From NCBI GenBank assembly GCA_900538705.1, contig UPZG01000009.1:1-64000 (forward strand): a DNA stretch of 64,000 nucleotides, in the 5' to 3' direction. Positions within the stretch are counted from its first letter, which is position 1. Each line of letters starts with the position of its first letter. The notes under the pieces are model-generated. The model was not told the origin of the DNA. It did not search any database and saw only the letters and a list, made by a program, of their open reading frames with translations. The stretch comes from an uncultured Porphyromonadaceae bacterium. GTDB lineage: Bacteria > Bacteroidota > Bacteroidia > Bacteroidales > Barnesiellaceae_A. The position numbers and the translations under genes are program-made. Below are positions 8,526-17,295 of this stretch, in pieces.

Positions 8526-8972
8526 ATGATTATCGCAAACCTGCAAGATAGCGCTCGTATAGAGTCGCTGCATCCAGCATTCAAAAAGCTGTTTGACTAC
8601 ATCAAAGCGCACGACATGCTTAACGAACCGCTGGGAAAAACCGAACTCGACGGGAAGGTTCTTTATATCAACAATGATGAACCGACCCTGCGCACCAAAG
8701 AGGCTCAGGCCATGGAGGTACACAAAGATTACATCGACGTGCATATTCCGCTGAATGGCGTAGAGATGATAGGTTGGAAAGCTACTCGCAACTGCACTGA
8801 CCTGAAACAGGAGTATGACGAAGTAAAAGACCGCATGTTCTATAATGATCGTCCCACTACCTATTGCGAAATATTACCGGGCGAATTTTGCATCTGCTTC
8901 CCCGAAGATGCCCATGCCCCTATCATAGGTGAAGGCAAACTCCGCAAAGTAGTTGCCAAAGTACGGTTATAA
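8526..8972 (+). CDS. YhcH/YjgK/YiaL family protein (cupin-like)
   Basis: A 148-residue protein of the DUF386 family, with typical motifs MEVHKDYIDVHIPLNGVE and GEFCICFPEDAHAP. Members often accompany sialic acid, uronate or beta-galactoside catabolic genes and are thought to act on sugar anomers or related intermediates. The exact reaction in this context is not known to me. Position at the end of the kdu unit suggests a helper role in uronate use. Confidence 0.85.
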   Translation: MIIANLQDSARIESLHPAFKKLFDYIKAHDMLNEPLGKTELDGKVLYINNDEPTLRTKEAQAMEVHKDYIDVHIPLNGVEMIGWKATRNCTDLKQEYDEVKDRMFYNDRPTTYCEILPGEFCICFPEDAHAPIIGEGKLRKVVAKVRL

Positions 8973-9000
8973 GAGACTCAAGCTTCATATCAGCAAAAAC

Positions 9001-9038
9001 AAAAAGGATGTACCCGTCGCGATACATCCTTTTTATTT
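9001..9038 (+). terminator. Terminator of the uronate module
   Basis: A 12-base perfect stem, AAAAAGGATGTA (9001-9012) and TACATCCTTTTT (9023-9034), ending in a T-rich run. It lies 28 bases after the YhcH-family stop. Confidence 0.85.
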
Positions 9039-9150
9039 TATAACTCCTCAGTTATGGGAATCTAATAAAGAGATACTCTCCTTCTTCCCGTAATAAAGCA
9101 ATACGACAATCTTTCAATGCACAAACTTCTTATACGCATATAACATTATT

Positions 9151-9187
9151 AGTGGGGCTGTACCGAAAAATTCGGCACAGCCCCACT
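9151..9187 (-). terminator. Hairpin downstream of trxA (probable terminator)
   Basis: AGTGGGGCTGT (9151-9161) pairs with ACAGCCCCACT (9177-9187), and CCGAA/TTCGG continue the stem inside. It lies just beyond the trxA stop on the minus strand. The T-run after it is poor (AATAATGTTAT). Confidence 0.7.
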
Positions 9188-9206
9188 ATCAAGATACATC
9201 AGAAAC

Positions 9207-9560
9207 TTACTTCAACAAGAAAGTATCGACTACCCTCTCTAATTCGGCCTGGGGTAACATGCCCGAGTGCATCTGCGGCATCTCACCAAGTGGGACAAAA
9301 AGCAACGTCGGTACAGAGCGGATATTGAACACTTGCGACAACTCCGACTCTTTGTCAACATCTACTTTATATACATAAATTTTACCCTCATACTTCTCTG
9401 CCACCTTTTCGAGAATAGGCGATAAAGCCTTGCAAGGGCCGCACCAAGTAGCATAAAAATCGATGATGGCCGGCTTATCTCCCAAATACTTCCACTCCGG
9501 GACATCAATACGTGCCACTTTGTTGACAAACTCTTCCTTGGTTAAATGTATTGCGCTCAT
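9207..9560 (-). CDS. trxA: Thioredoxin
   Basis: A 117-residue thioredoxin with the active site WCGPC (Cys40 and Cys43) and the conserved cis-Pro segment SVPTLLF. It probably recycles the peroxiredoxin encoded 20 bases upstream in the same minus-strand operon, or other disulfides. There is no signal peptide, so it is cytosolic. Pairing with a peroxiredoxin and a divergent oxyR places it under peroxide control (inference). Confidence 0.93.
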   Translation of the reverse strand: MSAIHLTKEEFVNKVARIDVPEWKYLGDKPAIIDFYATWCGPCKALSPILEKVAEKYEGKIYVYKVDVDKESELSQVFNIRSVPTLLFVPLGEMPQMHSGMLPQAELERVVDTFLLK

Positions 9561-9580
9561 AGTCTTGGTTTTTTATCTAA

Positions 9581-10291
9581 TTATTTCTTATCTTTTAATT
9601 TACTTTCGACCTGTTCTTTCGATAGTTTTTTGGTACAGAAGAACCAATCATAGCAATGTATGTCGCCACTTTGGTCGTCTACACGCTCTTTAGCTACGCC
9701 ACACGAACCGGCAGTAGGAACAATGACTTCATCACCCGGACGCCAGTCGGCCGGCAACGCTACAGAGAAATTATCGACAGTCTGCAACCCCACAAGCACA
9801 CGCTTTATCTCATCGAAGTTACGACCCAATGACAACGGGTAATACATGATAGTGCGGATTGTGTTTTTAGGATCGATAAAGAAAACGGCACGCACGGCCG
9901 ATGTTTCGCTCTCACCTGGTTGTATCATACCATACAGCTTGGCAACCTTCATAGAGATATCGTCGATAAGAGGGAATTTTACTTCCACACCCTTCATCCC
10001 CTTATAATTTATCTTCTCTTGAATGGTTCGTAACCATGCTATGTGGCTATACAATCCATCGACCGACAAGCCTATAAGCTGGCAGTTGAGTGCCTCAAAC
10101 TCTGCAGCCATAGAGGCAAATGCCATAAACTCAGAGGTGCACACCGGTGTAAAATCGGCAGGGTGACTGAAAAGAATTTTCCACTTTCCCTCAAAATCTT
10201 CGGGAAAACTGATAGGACCTTGCGTTGTCTTCGCTTGAAATGCAGGCGCCTTGTCGCCTATTCTTGGCATTACATTAACTTCATTTTCCAT
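9581..10291 (-). CDS. Peroxiredoxin, Prx6/archaeal type
   Basis: Reduces peroxides. The 236-residue protein has the peroxidatic Cys51 in PADFTPVCTSEF and a long C-terminal domain with Cys197, Cys213 and Cys219 (HCYDWFFC). The last pair resembles the archaeal Prx6-like enzymes that form internal disulfides, so this is not necessarily a simple 1-Cys enzyme. The reading frame opens with TTG at 10300; ATG at 10294 or 10291 is more likely, and I chose MENEVNVMPRIG. It is divergent from oxyR with a consensus promoter and operator between. Confidence 0.92.
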   Translation of the reverse strand: MENEVNVMPRIGDKAPAFQAKTTQGPISFPEDFEGKWKILFSHPADFTPVCTSEFMAFASMAAEFEALNCQLIGLSVDGLYSHIAWLRTIQEKINYKGMKGVEVKFPLIDDISMKVAKLYGMIQPGESETSAVRAVFFIDPKNTIRTIMYYPLSLGRNFDEIKRVLVGLQTVDNFSVALPADWRPGDEVIVPTAGSCGVAKERVDDQSGDIHCYDWFFCTKKLSKEQVESKLKDKK

Positions 10292-10342
10292 CATAATCAA
10301 CTTTATTATAAATTTAGAATTAGTCTATTATTTTATTTGTTA

Positions 10343-10374
10343 CAAATTTAGATAGCAAAAATCAATAAAGCAAA
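10343..10374 (-). promoter_or_regulatory. Promoter of the peroxiredoxin-thioredoxin operon
   Basis: On the minus strand TTTG (read as CAAA at 10371-10374), 20 bases, then TAAATTTG (read as CAAATTTA at 10343-10350). This is an exact Bacteroidota consensus. The -33 element abuts the OxyR-like operator. Confidence 0.8.
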
Positions 10375-10409
10375 TAGATAATTTCTATCTTTGCATAGAT
10401 ACAAACTAT
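10374..10409. promoter_or_regulatory. OxyR-type operator between the peroxiredoxin gene and oxyR
   Basis: Four half-sites: ATAG (10374-10377), CTAT (10385-10388), ATAG (10395-10398) and CTAT (10406-10409). Their spacing is 7-6-7 bases, against 7-7-7 in the E. coli OxyR consensus. It overlaps the -33 region of the peroxiredoxin promoter and the -7 and start region of oxyR, the layout expected for activation of one and autorepression of the other. Confidence 0.7.
10386..10393 (+). promoter_or_regulatory. -7 element of oxyR
   Basis: TATCTTTG matches TAnnTTTG and lies 23 bases before the oxyR ATG. No TTTG lies at the proper upstream distance. The element sits inside the predicted OxyR operator. 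Confidence 0.6.
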
Positions 10410-10416
10410 CAAACCT

Positions 10417-11340
10417 ATGACTATACAACAACTGAAATACATAATTGCTCTCGACCGGTGCCGACATTTTGCACAAGCAGCCGAAGAATGTAATATATCG
10501 CAACCGACGCTCAGCACTATGATACAAAAATTGGAAGAGGAGATAGGTGTACCTCTTTTTGATCGAAGCAAACAACCTGTAGAACCTACTACGGTAGGAA
10601 AACAGGTGATACGTCAGGCCATAAAGGCATTGAAAGAGATAGAAGTTATAGGCGAAATTGTCAAGAGTGAAAGCGAAAAACTCACCGGCAAGCTATCGAT
10701 AGGTATATTGCCTACCGTATCACCATGCCTCACACCTGAGTTTATTCACCTGTTTACGACGAACTACCCTTCCATAGAACTCACCATCACCGAAACTCGT
10801 CCTCAAGTTGCCATCGAGAAACTACGTTCGGGAGAGATAGATGTAGCTATACTCGCCACTCCACTGCGCACCGACGACTTGTTGGAGATACCACTCTACC
10901 ACGAACCTTACGTAGTATACTTTGCAGCCGACACTCCCAAGGTTGAACCGGCAAGCATCCTCGAAAATTCCCCACACGAAAAATTGTGGGTGTTGCAAGA
11001 GAGTCATTGTGAACGACATCCCATATTCGGATTCTGCAAGCACAACGAAAAATATAACCACATCTATGAAGCTGGAAGTATCGACACTCTGATACGCATA
11101 GTCGACACCAATGGAGGATACTCTGTCATACCTGCATGGCACGTACAATTTATGCAGCCCTGGCAGAAAAAAAACATACGAAGTATCGACAACACCAAGG
11201 CTCAACGTGAAATATCCATGGTAATACGACACGATTATGTAAAGGAGGGATTTCTCAACGCTATTGCCGAAACTGCAAAAAAAATCATTCCCGCCGAAAT
11301 GCTCGACAACTATCTGAAAAACTTCAAGATTAGACTTTAG
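10417..11340 (+). CDS. oxyR: Peroxide-sensing LysR-type regulator OxyR
   Basis: 307 residues. The N-terminal winged helix-turn-helix (1-60) includes FAQAAEECNISQPTLSTMIQKLEEEIG. The C-terminal effector domain carries Cys198 and Cys207 (SHCERHPIFGFCKH). Their spacing of nine residues and surrounding residues match the redox pair Cys199/Cys208 of E. coli OxyR, which form a disulfide on peroxide exposure. Divergence from a peroxiredoxin gene and the ATAG/CTAT operator confirm the assignment as far as sequence can. Confidence 0.94.
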   Translation: MTIQQLKYIIALDRCRHFAQAAEECNISQPTLSTMIQKLEEEIGVPLFDRSKQPVEPTTVGKQVIRQAIKALKEIEVIGEIVKSESEKLTGKLSIGILPTVSPCLTPEFIHLFTTNYPSIELTITETRPQVAIEKLRSGEIDVAILATPLRTDDLLEIPLYHEPYVVYFAADTPKVEPASILENSPHEKLWVLQESHCERHPIFGFCKHNEKYNHIYEAGSIDTLIRIVDTNGGYSVIPAWHVQFMQPWQKKNIRSIDNTKAQREISMVIRHDYVKEGFLNAIAETAKKIIPAEMLDNYLKNFKIRL

Positions 11341-11360
11341 AACAACAATTTGTCCTATAC

Positions 11361-11391
11361 TTCGGTTTATCAGTGAAAAAGCGTACCTTTG
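11361..11391 (+). promoter_or_regulatory. Probable promoter of sufCDS
   Basis: TTCG (11361-11364), 19 bases, then TACCTTTG (11384-11391). The -7 element is exact and the -33 has one mismatch. A promoter here implies that sufC is transcribed independently of any sufB. Confidence 0.65.
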
Positions 11392-11471
11392 TAACCTTGA
11401 ATAGACTTAACGACTTGCATCGGCATAGCCCCCAAAGCCTATAACCTGCAAAGAAAAAGAAAGAAACAGTT

Positions 11472-12227
11472 ATGTTAAAGATAAACAATTTACATGCCAG
11501 CATCAATGGCAAAGAGATACTCAAAGGAATTAACCTCACCGTAAACCCGGGCGAAGTACATGCTATCATGGGTCCTAACGGATCGGGCAAAAGCACCCTG
11601 TCGGCTGTCTTGACAGGTAACCCGGCATATGAAGTGACAAGCGGAAGCGTAGAATTTTGTGGGAAAGACCTTCTGGAACTCTCACCCGAAGACAGGGCTC
11701 ATGAAGGCTTGTTCCTCAGTTTCCAATACCCCGTAGAGATTCCCGGCGTAAGCATGGTTAACTTCATGCGTGCCGCCATTAACGAACAACGTAAGTACCG
11801 TGGCGAAGAGCCTATGTCTGCTACCGAATTTCTGAAACTGATGCGCGAGAAACGCGCTATCGTAGAGCTCGATAACAAACTGGCCAGCCGTTCGGTCAAC
11901 GAGGGCTTCTCTGGCGGAGAAAAAAAACGTAACGAGATATTCCAGATGGCAATGTTAGAGCCAAAGCTATCTATACTTGACGAAACCGACAGTGGCCTCG
12001 ACATAGATGCTCTACGAATCGTTGCCGAAGGCGTGAACAAACTGAAAACCGACAATAACGCCATTATCGTAATTACCCACTACCAACGCCTACTCGACTA
12101 TATCGCCCCCAATTTTGTACATGTACTATACAAAGGACGCATCGTAAAATCGGGTGGACCCGAACTTGCTCTTGAACTCGAAGAGAAAGGCTACGACTGG
12201 ATAAAAGAGGAATTGGGAGAAAAGTAA
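11472..12227 (+). CDS. sufC: SufC, ATPase of the SUF Fe-S cluster scaffold
   Basis: ABC-type ATPase that drives the SufBCD scaffold in iron-sulfur cluster assembly. In 251 residues: Walker A GPNGSGKST (34-42), signature FSGGEKKRNE, and Walker B/D-loop LDETDSGLDID, the last a SufC hallmark. It is followed by sufD after 8 bases. Unusually, no sufB precedes it: the upstream gene is oxyR with a promoter in the gap. Confidence 0.96.
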   Translation: MLKINNLHASINGKEILKGINLTVNPGEVHAIMGPNGSGKSTLSAVLTGNPAYEVTSGSVEFCGKDLLELSPEDRAHEGLFLSFQYPVEIPGVSMVNFMRAAINEQRKYRGEEPMSATEFLKLMREKRAIVELDNKLASRSVNEGFSGGEKKRNEIFQMAMLEPKLSILDETDSGLDIDALRIVAEGVNKLKTDNNAIIVITHYQRLLDYIAPNFVHVLYKGRIVKSGGPELALELEEKGYDWIKEELGEK

Positions 12228-12235
12228 TACCGACT

Positions 12236-13588
12236 ATGGAAAAAGCCATACAACAATATATCGACCTATACAAATCGCAACGCGAACTTATCGAGAGCCA
12301 CTCGGCTCCTGTTCTCAACGCTATGCGTGCCGAAGCTTTAGCTCTTGTCGAGTCTATAGGCTTGCCTTCGCGTAAAGACGAACGATACAATCATACCGAC
12401 ATAGAGGCATTATATGCTCCCGACTATGGTCTGAATTTGAACCGAATATCACTCACTACCAAGATACACGAAGGATTTCGTTGCGATGTACCCAACCTGA
12501 CTACCCAACTTTACTTTCTAGTAGGCGACTGCTTTTACACCTCAGACAATATTCGTCCTCTGCCCGAAGGTGTCATTGCCGGCAGCCTTTGTGAAATAGC
12601 CCGTCAACACCCCGACCTGGTATCACGTTACTATGGCCGCATAGCCAACATGACAAAAGACGGTACTGTAGCACTTAACACGCTGCTCGCACAAGACGGA
12701 TTCATACTATACATTCCGTCACATACTGTTTTAGAACGTCCCATACAACTCATAAATCTTGTAGGTGGCAATGTACCTACAATGAACAACAGGCGTATCC
12801 TTATCGTTGCTGAAGAAGGTGCCCAAGCCAAGATACTCGTATGCGACCACAGCGAAGAGACGGGCCTCAATCATCTCATTACACAAGTAACTGAAATATG
12901 GGCAGGCAAAGACAGCGCAATAGATTATTATAACCTCGAAGAAAATCTGCCCGAGACACGCCGTGTTACCTCGACCTTTGTACATCAAGAAGAGGAATCT
13001 AACGTTCTTGTAAACGGCATCACTCTACGCAACGGCATCACACGCGACAACTACCATATATTACTCGATGGGCCTCATGCCGAAACGCAACTATGCGGTA
13101 TGGCTATAGCCGATGGTGATGAACAGGTCGACATATCGACCTTTATAGACCACACTGCGCCTCATTGCCACAGTAACGAACTCTTTAAGTTTGTACTCAA
13201 CGACCAGTCACAAGGTGCTTTCGCAGGACGTATCCTGGTACGCCCGGGGGCACAAAAAACCGAAGCCTATCAAAGCAATAAAAACCTTTGTGCCTCGGAA
13301 GAGGCTCATATATACACCAAACCACAACTGGAAATATATGCCGACGATGTAAAGTGCAGCCACGGTGCAACGGTAGGACAACTCGACCAACAAGCTCTCT
13401 TTTACATGCGTACACGAGGCATCTCAGAAGCCGAAGCCCGCATGCTCCTTATGTTTGCCTTCATGAGCGACGTAACAGACCTTGTAAGGCTCGATGCTCT
13501 TAAAGAGAGATTGAAACAATTGGTTGAACGGCGATTCCGTGGCGAGCTGTCGAGATGCAAGCAATGCAACATCCATATCAAGCCATAA
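12236..13588 (+). CDS. sufD: SufD, Fe-S scaffold subunit
   Basis: 450-residue beta-helical SufB/SufD family protein that forms the scaffold with SufB and SufC. N-terminal helices (LPSRKDERYNHTDIEALY) precede the core. The C-terminal signature KCSHGATVGQLDQQALFYMRTRGISEAEARMLL has the conserved His and aromatic residues. The divergent N-terminus and length fit SufD rather than SufB. It is 8 bases after sufC and 5 before sufS. Confidence 0.93.
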   Translation: MEKAIQQYIDLYKSQRELIESHSAPVLNAMRAEALALVESIGLPSRKDERYNHTDIEALYAPDYGLNLNRISLTTKIHEGFRCDVPNLTTQLYFLVGDCFYTSDNIRPLPEGVIAGSLCEIARQHPDLVSRYYGRIANMTKDGTVALNTLLAQDGFILYIPSHTVLERPIQLINLVGGNVPTMNNRRILIVAEEGAQAKILVCDHSEETGLNHLITQVTEIWAGKDSAIDYYNLEENLPETRRVTSTFVHQEEESNVLVNGITLRNGITRDNYHILLDGPHAETQLCGMAIADGDEQVDISTFIDHTAPHCHSNELFKFVLNDQSQGAFAGRILVRPGAQKTEAYQSNKNLCASEEAHIYTKPQLEIYADDVKCSHGATVGQLDQQALFYMRTRGISEAEARMLLMFAFMSDVTDLVRLDALKERLKQLVERRFRGELSRCKQCNIHIKP

Positions 13589-13593
13589 AAGCC

Positions 13594-14811
13594 ATGTTAG
13601 ATATAGAAAAAATACGCTCACAATTCCCCATTCTTACAAAGGAGATATACCATAAGCCCCTTGTCTATTTCGATAACGCCGCTACATCGCAACATCCACA
13701 ATGTGTGATAGACCGCATTGCCGACAGTTATTATCGCGTAAATGCCAACGTACACCGCGGCGTACATACCCTCAGCATAGAGGCTACTGAAGCTCATGAA
13801 GCTGCCAGGCGTCGTATACAAACTTATATCAATGCCCGCCATGCACACGAGATTATCTTTACTCGCGGCACAACCGAAGCCATCAACCTTGTAGCCAGCT
13901 CTTGGGGAAACGAGTTCCTGCACGATGGTGATGAGATTATTCTCTCTACCATGGAACACCACTCCAATATTGTACCATGGCAGTTGCTGCAACGTCATAA
14001 AGCAATAAAGTTGCATGTCATACCTATAAACGAACAAGGCGAACTAAATCTCGAGGCATACCGTGCAGCCTTCAACGAGCACACACGCCTGGTATGTATA
14101 ACCCACGCCTCAAATGTACTAGGAACTATCAACCCCATACAAGAATTAGTGGCATATGCACATGCTCAGAATGTACCGGTACTGGTTGACGGAGCTCAAG
14201 CCATTCCACATCTTTCCGTAGACGTACAAGCTTTAGATGCCGACTTCTACGCATTCTCGGCCCATAAAGTATATGGACCTACAGGTATAGGTATCTTATA
14301 TGGCAAGGAAAAATGGCTCGATGCCATGCCTCCTTATCAAGGCGGCGGTGAGATGATTGCACATGTATCATTCGAACACACAACCTACAACGAGCTGCCC
14401 TATAAATTCGAGGCCGGCACCCCCGACTACATAGGCACCCGAGCTTTTGCCACTGCCTTAGATTGGATAGAAACTATCGGAGCTGCCGAAATGCATGCTT
14501 ACGAACAAGAGCTGCTACACTATGCTACTGCCAAACTAGAAGAGATAGACGGCATCAAGATATATGGTACAGCTCGTCAAAAAACGCCTGTCATTTCATT
14601 TTTAGCCGATAAAGTGCACCACTACGACATGGGAATGTTGCTCGATAAAATGGGAGTGGCCGTCCGTACAGGGCATCATTGTGCGCAACCGCTCATGAGT
14701 GCATTAGGAATAGAAGGTACCGTGCGCGCATCATTTGCCGTATACAATACCTACGAAGAAATAGATGCTTTTGTGGCTGCAGTAATAAAAAGCTGCAACA
14801 TGTTGCGATAG
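13594..14811 (+). CDS. sufS: Cysteine desulfurase SufS
   Basis: PLP enzyme taking sulfur from cysteine for Fe-S clusters. The 405-residue class V aminotransferase fold has Lys225 in SAHKVYGPTG (PLP Schiff base) and the catalytic Cys363 in RTGHHCAQP, the group II (SufS) form. The ATG at 13594 gives MLDIEKIRSQFP and a 5-base gap from sufD; an upstream in-frame ATG at 13555 would overlap sufD and is less likely. No sufE or sufU follows within the run. Confidence 0.94.
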   Translation: MLDIEKIRSQFPILTKEIYHKPLVYFDNAATSQHPQCVIDRIADSYYRVNANVHRGVHTLSIEATEAHEAARRRIQTYINARHAHEIIFTRGTTEAINLVASSWGNEFLHDGDEIILSTMEHHSNIVPWQLLQRHKAIKLHVIPINEQGELNLEAYRAAFNEHTRLVCITHASNVLGTINPIQELVAYAHAQNVPVLVDGAQAIPHLSVDVQALDADFYAFSAHKVYGPTGIGILYGKEKWLDAMPPYQGGGEMIAHVSFEHTTYNELPYKFEAGTPDYIGTRAFATALDWIETIGAAEMHAYEQELLHYATAKLEEIDGIKIYGTARQKTPVISFLADKVHHYDMGMLLDKMGVAVRTGHHCAQPLMSALGIEGTVRASFAVYNTYEEIDAFVAAVIKSCNMLR

Positions 14812-14874
14812 TCTCGCAAGACGACAACTACGGCATGCCCGCCGCAACTGAAAATAAAAAAAACGCAAACGAAC

Positions 14875-14906
14875 TGTGTTACAAGCGATTTTTTTATCTA
14901 TTTTTG
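14875..14906 (+). promoter_or_regulatory. Probable promoter of topA
   Basis: TGTG (14875-14878), 20 bases, then TATTTTTG (14899-14906). The -7 is exact and the -33 has one mismatch. It lies 38 bases before the topA start. Confidence 0.6.
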
Positions 14907-14943
14907 CCGCAGTTTTTCGGGAACCCTCGTATTTTTTGAGTAT

Positions 14944-17283
14944 ATGCAAAAAAATTTAGTTATTGTAGAATCTCCTGCCAAAGCCAAAACCATCGAAAAG
15001 TTTTTAGGTAAAGATTATAAAGTGCTTTCGAGCTACGGTCATATCAGAGATCTCAAAAAGAAATCTTTCAGCATCGACGTAGAACACAATTTCGCTCCCA
15101 TATACGAAATACCAGCCGACAAGAAGAAAATTGTTGAAAACCTGCAGGAAGAAGCCGCTAAAGCCTCCTCTGTATGGTTAGCCTCCGATGAGGACCGTGA
15201 AGGAGAGGCTATTGCCTGGCACTTGGCAGAGGTACTACATTTAGACCCGAAAAAAACCAAACGCATCGTATTTCATGAAATAACAAAAGACGCCATACTC
15301 GAAGCTATCAAAAACCCGCGCACGATAGATATGAATCGTGTAGATGCCCAACAAGCTCGCCGTATACTTGACCGCATCGTGGGTTTTGAGCTCTCACCGG
15401 TATTGTGGAAAAAGGTAAAACCTGCCTTATCGGCCGGGCGTGTACAGTCGGTAGCTGTACGACTCATCGTAGAGAGAGAACGTGAAATAGAACATTTCAA
15501 AAGCGATGCCGCTTTTCGCATTGTTGGAGAGTTCGTCACAGAAGATGGCGCAGTCTTTACAGCCGAACTCAACTCCCGCCCCAAGACGATAGAAGAAGCT
15601 ACAGCTATACTCGAAGCCTGCAACAAGGCTCAATTTACACTGCAAGACATCAATGTAAAGCCGGCTCATAAATCGCCGGCACCTCCTTTTACCACATCGA
15701 CCCTGCAACAAGAAGCAGCACGCAAGTTAGGCTTCTCTGTGGCACAAACTATGTCGGTAGCACAACGCCTCTATGAAAACGGACATATCACCTACATGCG
15801 TACCGACTCGGTCAACCTCTCGGCACTATGTTTGGGAACTACCCGTGATGAAATCTTATCTTCATTAGGCGAAAAATATCTGCACACACGCAATTATCAT
15901 ACCAAAATACGAGGAGCACAAGAAGCTCACGAAGCTATACGTCCTACTTATATTTCACACCACGAAATAGAGGGTACACGACAAGAACAACGGCTGTATG
16001 AACTGATATGGAAGCGAACCATCGCCTCGCAAATGAGTGATGCTGAAATAGAGAAAACGACTGCAACCATTGCCGTAGAGGGGCGAAAAGAACAATTTAT
16101 AGCCACAGGCGAGGTACTGAAATTCGACGGATTTTTGCGAGTATATTTGGAAAGCAACGATGAAGAAGGCGAAAGCGAAAACAATAGCCATACACTGCCC
16201 GTTATGAAGGCCGGCTCGCATCCAACATGCAACAGCGTACTGGCCACAGAACGTTTCAGCCAACATCCACCACGCTACACAGAAGCAAGCTTGGTAAAGA
16301 AACTCGAAGAATTGGGCATAGGCCGACCTTCGACATACGCCCCCACCATATCTACCATACAACAACGTGGTTATGTAGAGAAAGGCGACCACCCCGGCAA
16401 AGAGCGCACCTACCGCATACTATCGCTCAAGAACGGCTCTATCAAGCTGACCGAAAAGAAAGAAATAGCCGAGGCCGAAAAAAACAAATTACTACCTACC
16501 GACACAGGTATTGTGGTAAACGACTTCTTGACAGAATATTTCCCCGATATACTCGATTATAATTTCACAGCAAACGTCGAGGAACGATTTGATAATATTG
16601 CAGAAGGCAAAACATCGTGGCCCGAAGTAATAGCAACATTCTATCAATGGTTTCATCCGGCCGTAGAGAAGACCGAGGCTATGCGCCTTGAACATAAGGT
16701 GGGAGAACGTGTCTTGGGTACCGACCCCAAAACAGGACGTATCGTATCTGTAAAAATAGGACGGTTTGGCCCGCTGGTACAGATAGGCCTGCCCACCGAC
16801 ACCGAAAAGCCTCTTTTTGCATCGCTGCAAAAAGGTCAATCGATAAACAACCTTACACTCGAAGAAGCTCTTAAACTATTTGACTTACCCCGCAAACTCG
16901 GTACTTACGAAGATAAGGAAATAGAAGCCAACATAGGTCGGTTTGGTCCTTACATACGGCACAACGGGAAATTCGTATCGATACCCAAAGATCTTACACC
17001 ACAAACCATTACCCTGGAAGAGGCTATCAACCTGATAGAACAAAAACGTAAGGATGATAGTAACCGCCTCATCAAACAATATGACGAAGACGCTGACTTA
17101 CAGGTACTCAATGGGCGTTTTGGTGCCTATATCGCATACAAAAAGAAAAACTATAAAATTCCCAAGGGCAACGACGCTGCAACTCTGAGCTATGCCGACT
17201 GCATGCGCATCATAGAAGAGGCAGATAAGAATCCGGCTCCCTCAAAAACGGGAACGCGTAAAAGTGCAACCAAGAAAAAATAA
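14944..17283 (+). CDS. topA: DNA topoisomerase I
   Basis: Relaxes negative supercoils. The 779-residue type IA enzyme has an N-terminal Toprim domain (VESPAKAKTIEKFLG, then DEDREGEAIAWH) and the active-site Tyr284 in YMRTDSVNLS. From about 590 onward the C-terminus is built of repeats such as IGRFGPYIRHNGK, with no Cys4 zinc fingers, as usual in Bacteroidota. It ends in a basic tail (GTRKSATKKK). upp follows after 12 bases, so they are probably co-transcribed. Confidence 0.95.
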   Translation: MQKNLVIVESPAKAKTIEKFLGKDYKVLSSYGHIRDLKKKSFSIDVEHNFAPIYEIPADKKKIVENLQEEAAKASSVWLASDEDREGEAIAWHLAEVLHLDPKKTKRIVFHEITKDAILEAIKNPRTIDMNRVDAQQARRILDRIVGFELSPVLWKKVKPALSAGRVQSVAVRLIVEREREIEHFKSDAAFRIVGEFVTEDGAVFTAELNSRPKTIEEATAILEACNKAQFTLQDINVKPAHKSPAPPFTTSTLQQEAARKLGFSVAQTMSVAQRLYENGHITYMRTDSVNLSALCLGTTRDEILSSLGEKYLHTRNYHTKIRGAQEAHEAIRPTYISHHEIEGTRQEQRLYELIWKRTIASQMSDAEIEKTTATIAVEGRKEQFIATGEVLKFDGFLRVYLESNDEEGESENNSHTLPVMKAGSHPTCNSVLATERFSQHPPRYTEASLVKKLEELGIGRPSTYAPTISTIQQRGYVEKGDHPGKERTYRILSLKNGSIKLTEKKEIAEAEKNKLLPTDTGIVVNDFLTEYFPDILDYNFTANVEERFDNIAEGKTSWPEVIATFYQWFHPAVEKTEAMRLEHKVGERVLGTDPKTGRIVSVKIGRFGPLVQIGLPTDTEKPLFASLQKGQSINNLTLEEALKLFDLPRKLGTYEDKEIEANIGRFGPYIRHNGKFVSIPKDLTPQTITLEEAINLIEQKRKDDSNRLIKQYDEDADLQVLNGRFGAYIAYKKKNYKIPKGNDAATLSYADCMRIIEEADKNPAPSKTGTRKSATKKK

Positions 17284-17295
17284 AACAGTTACATT

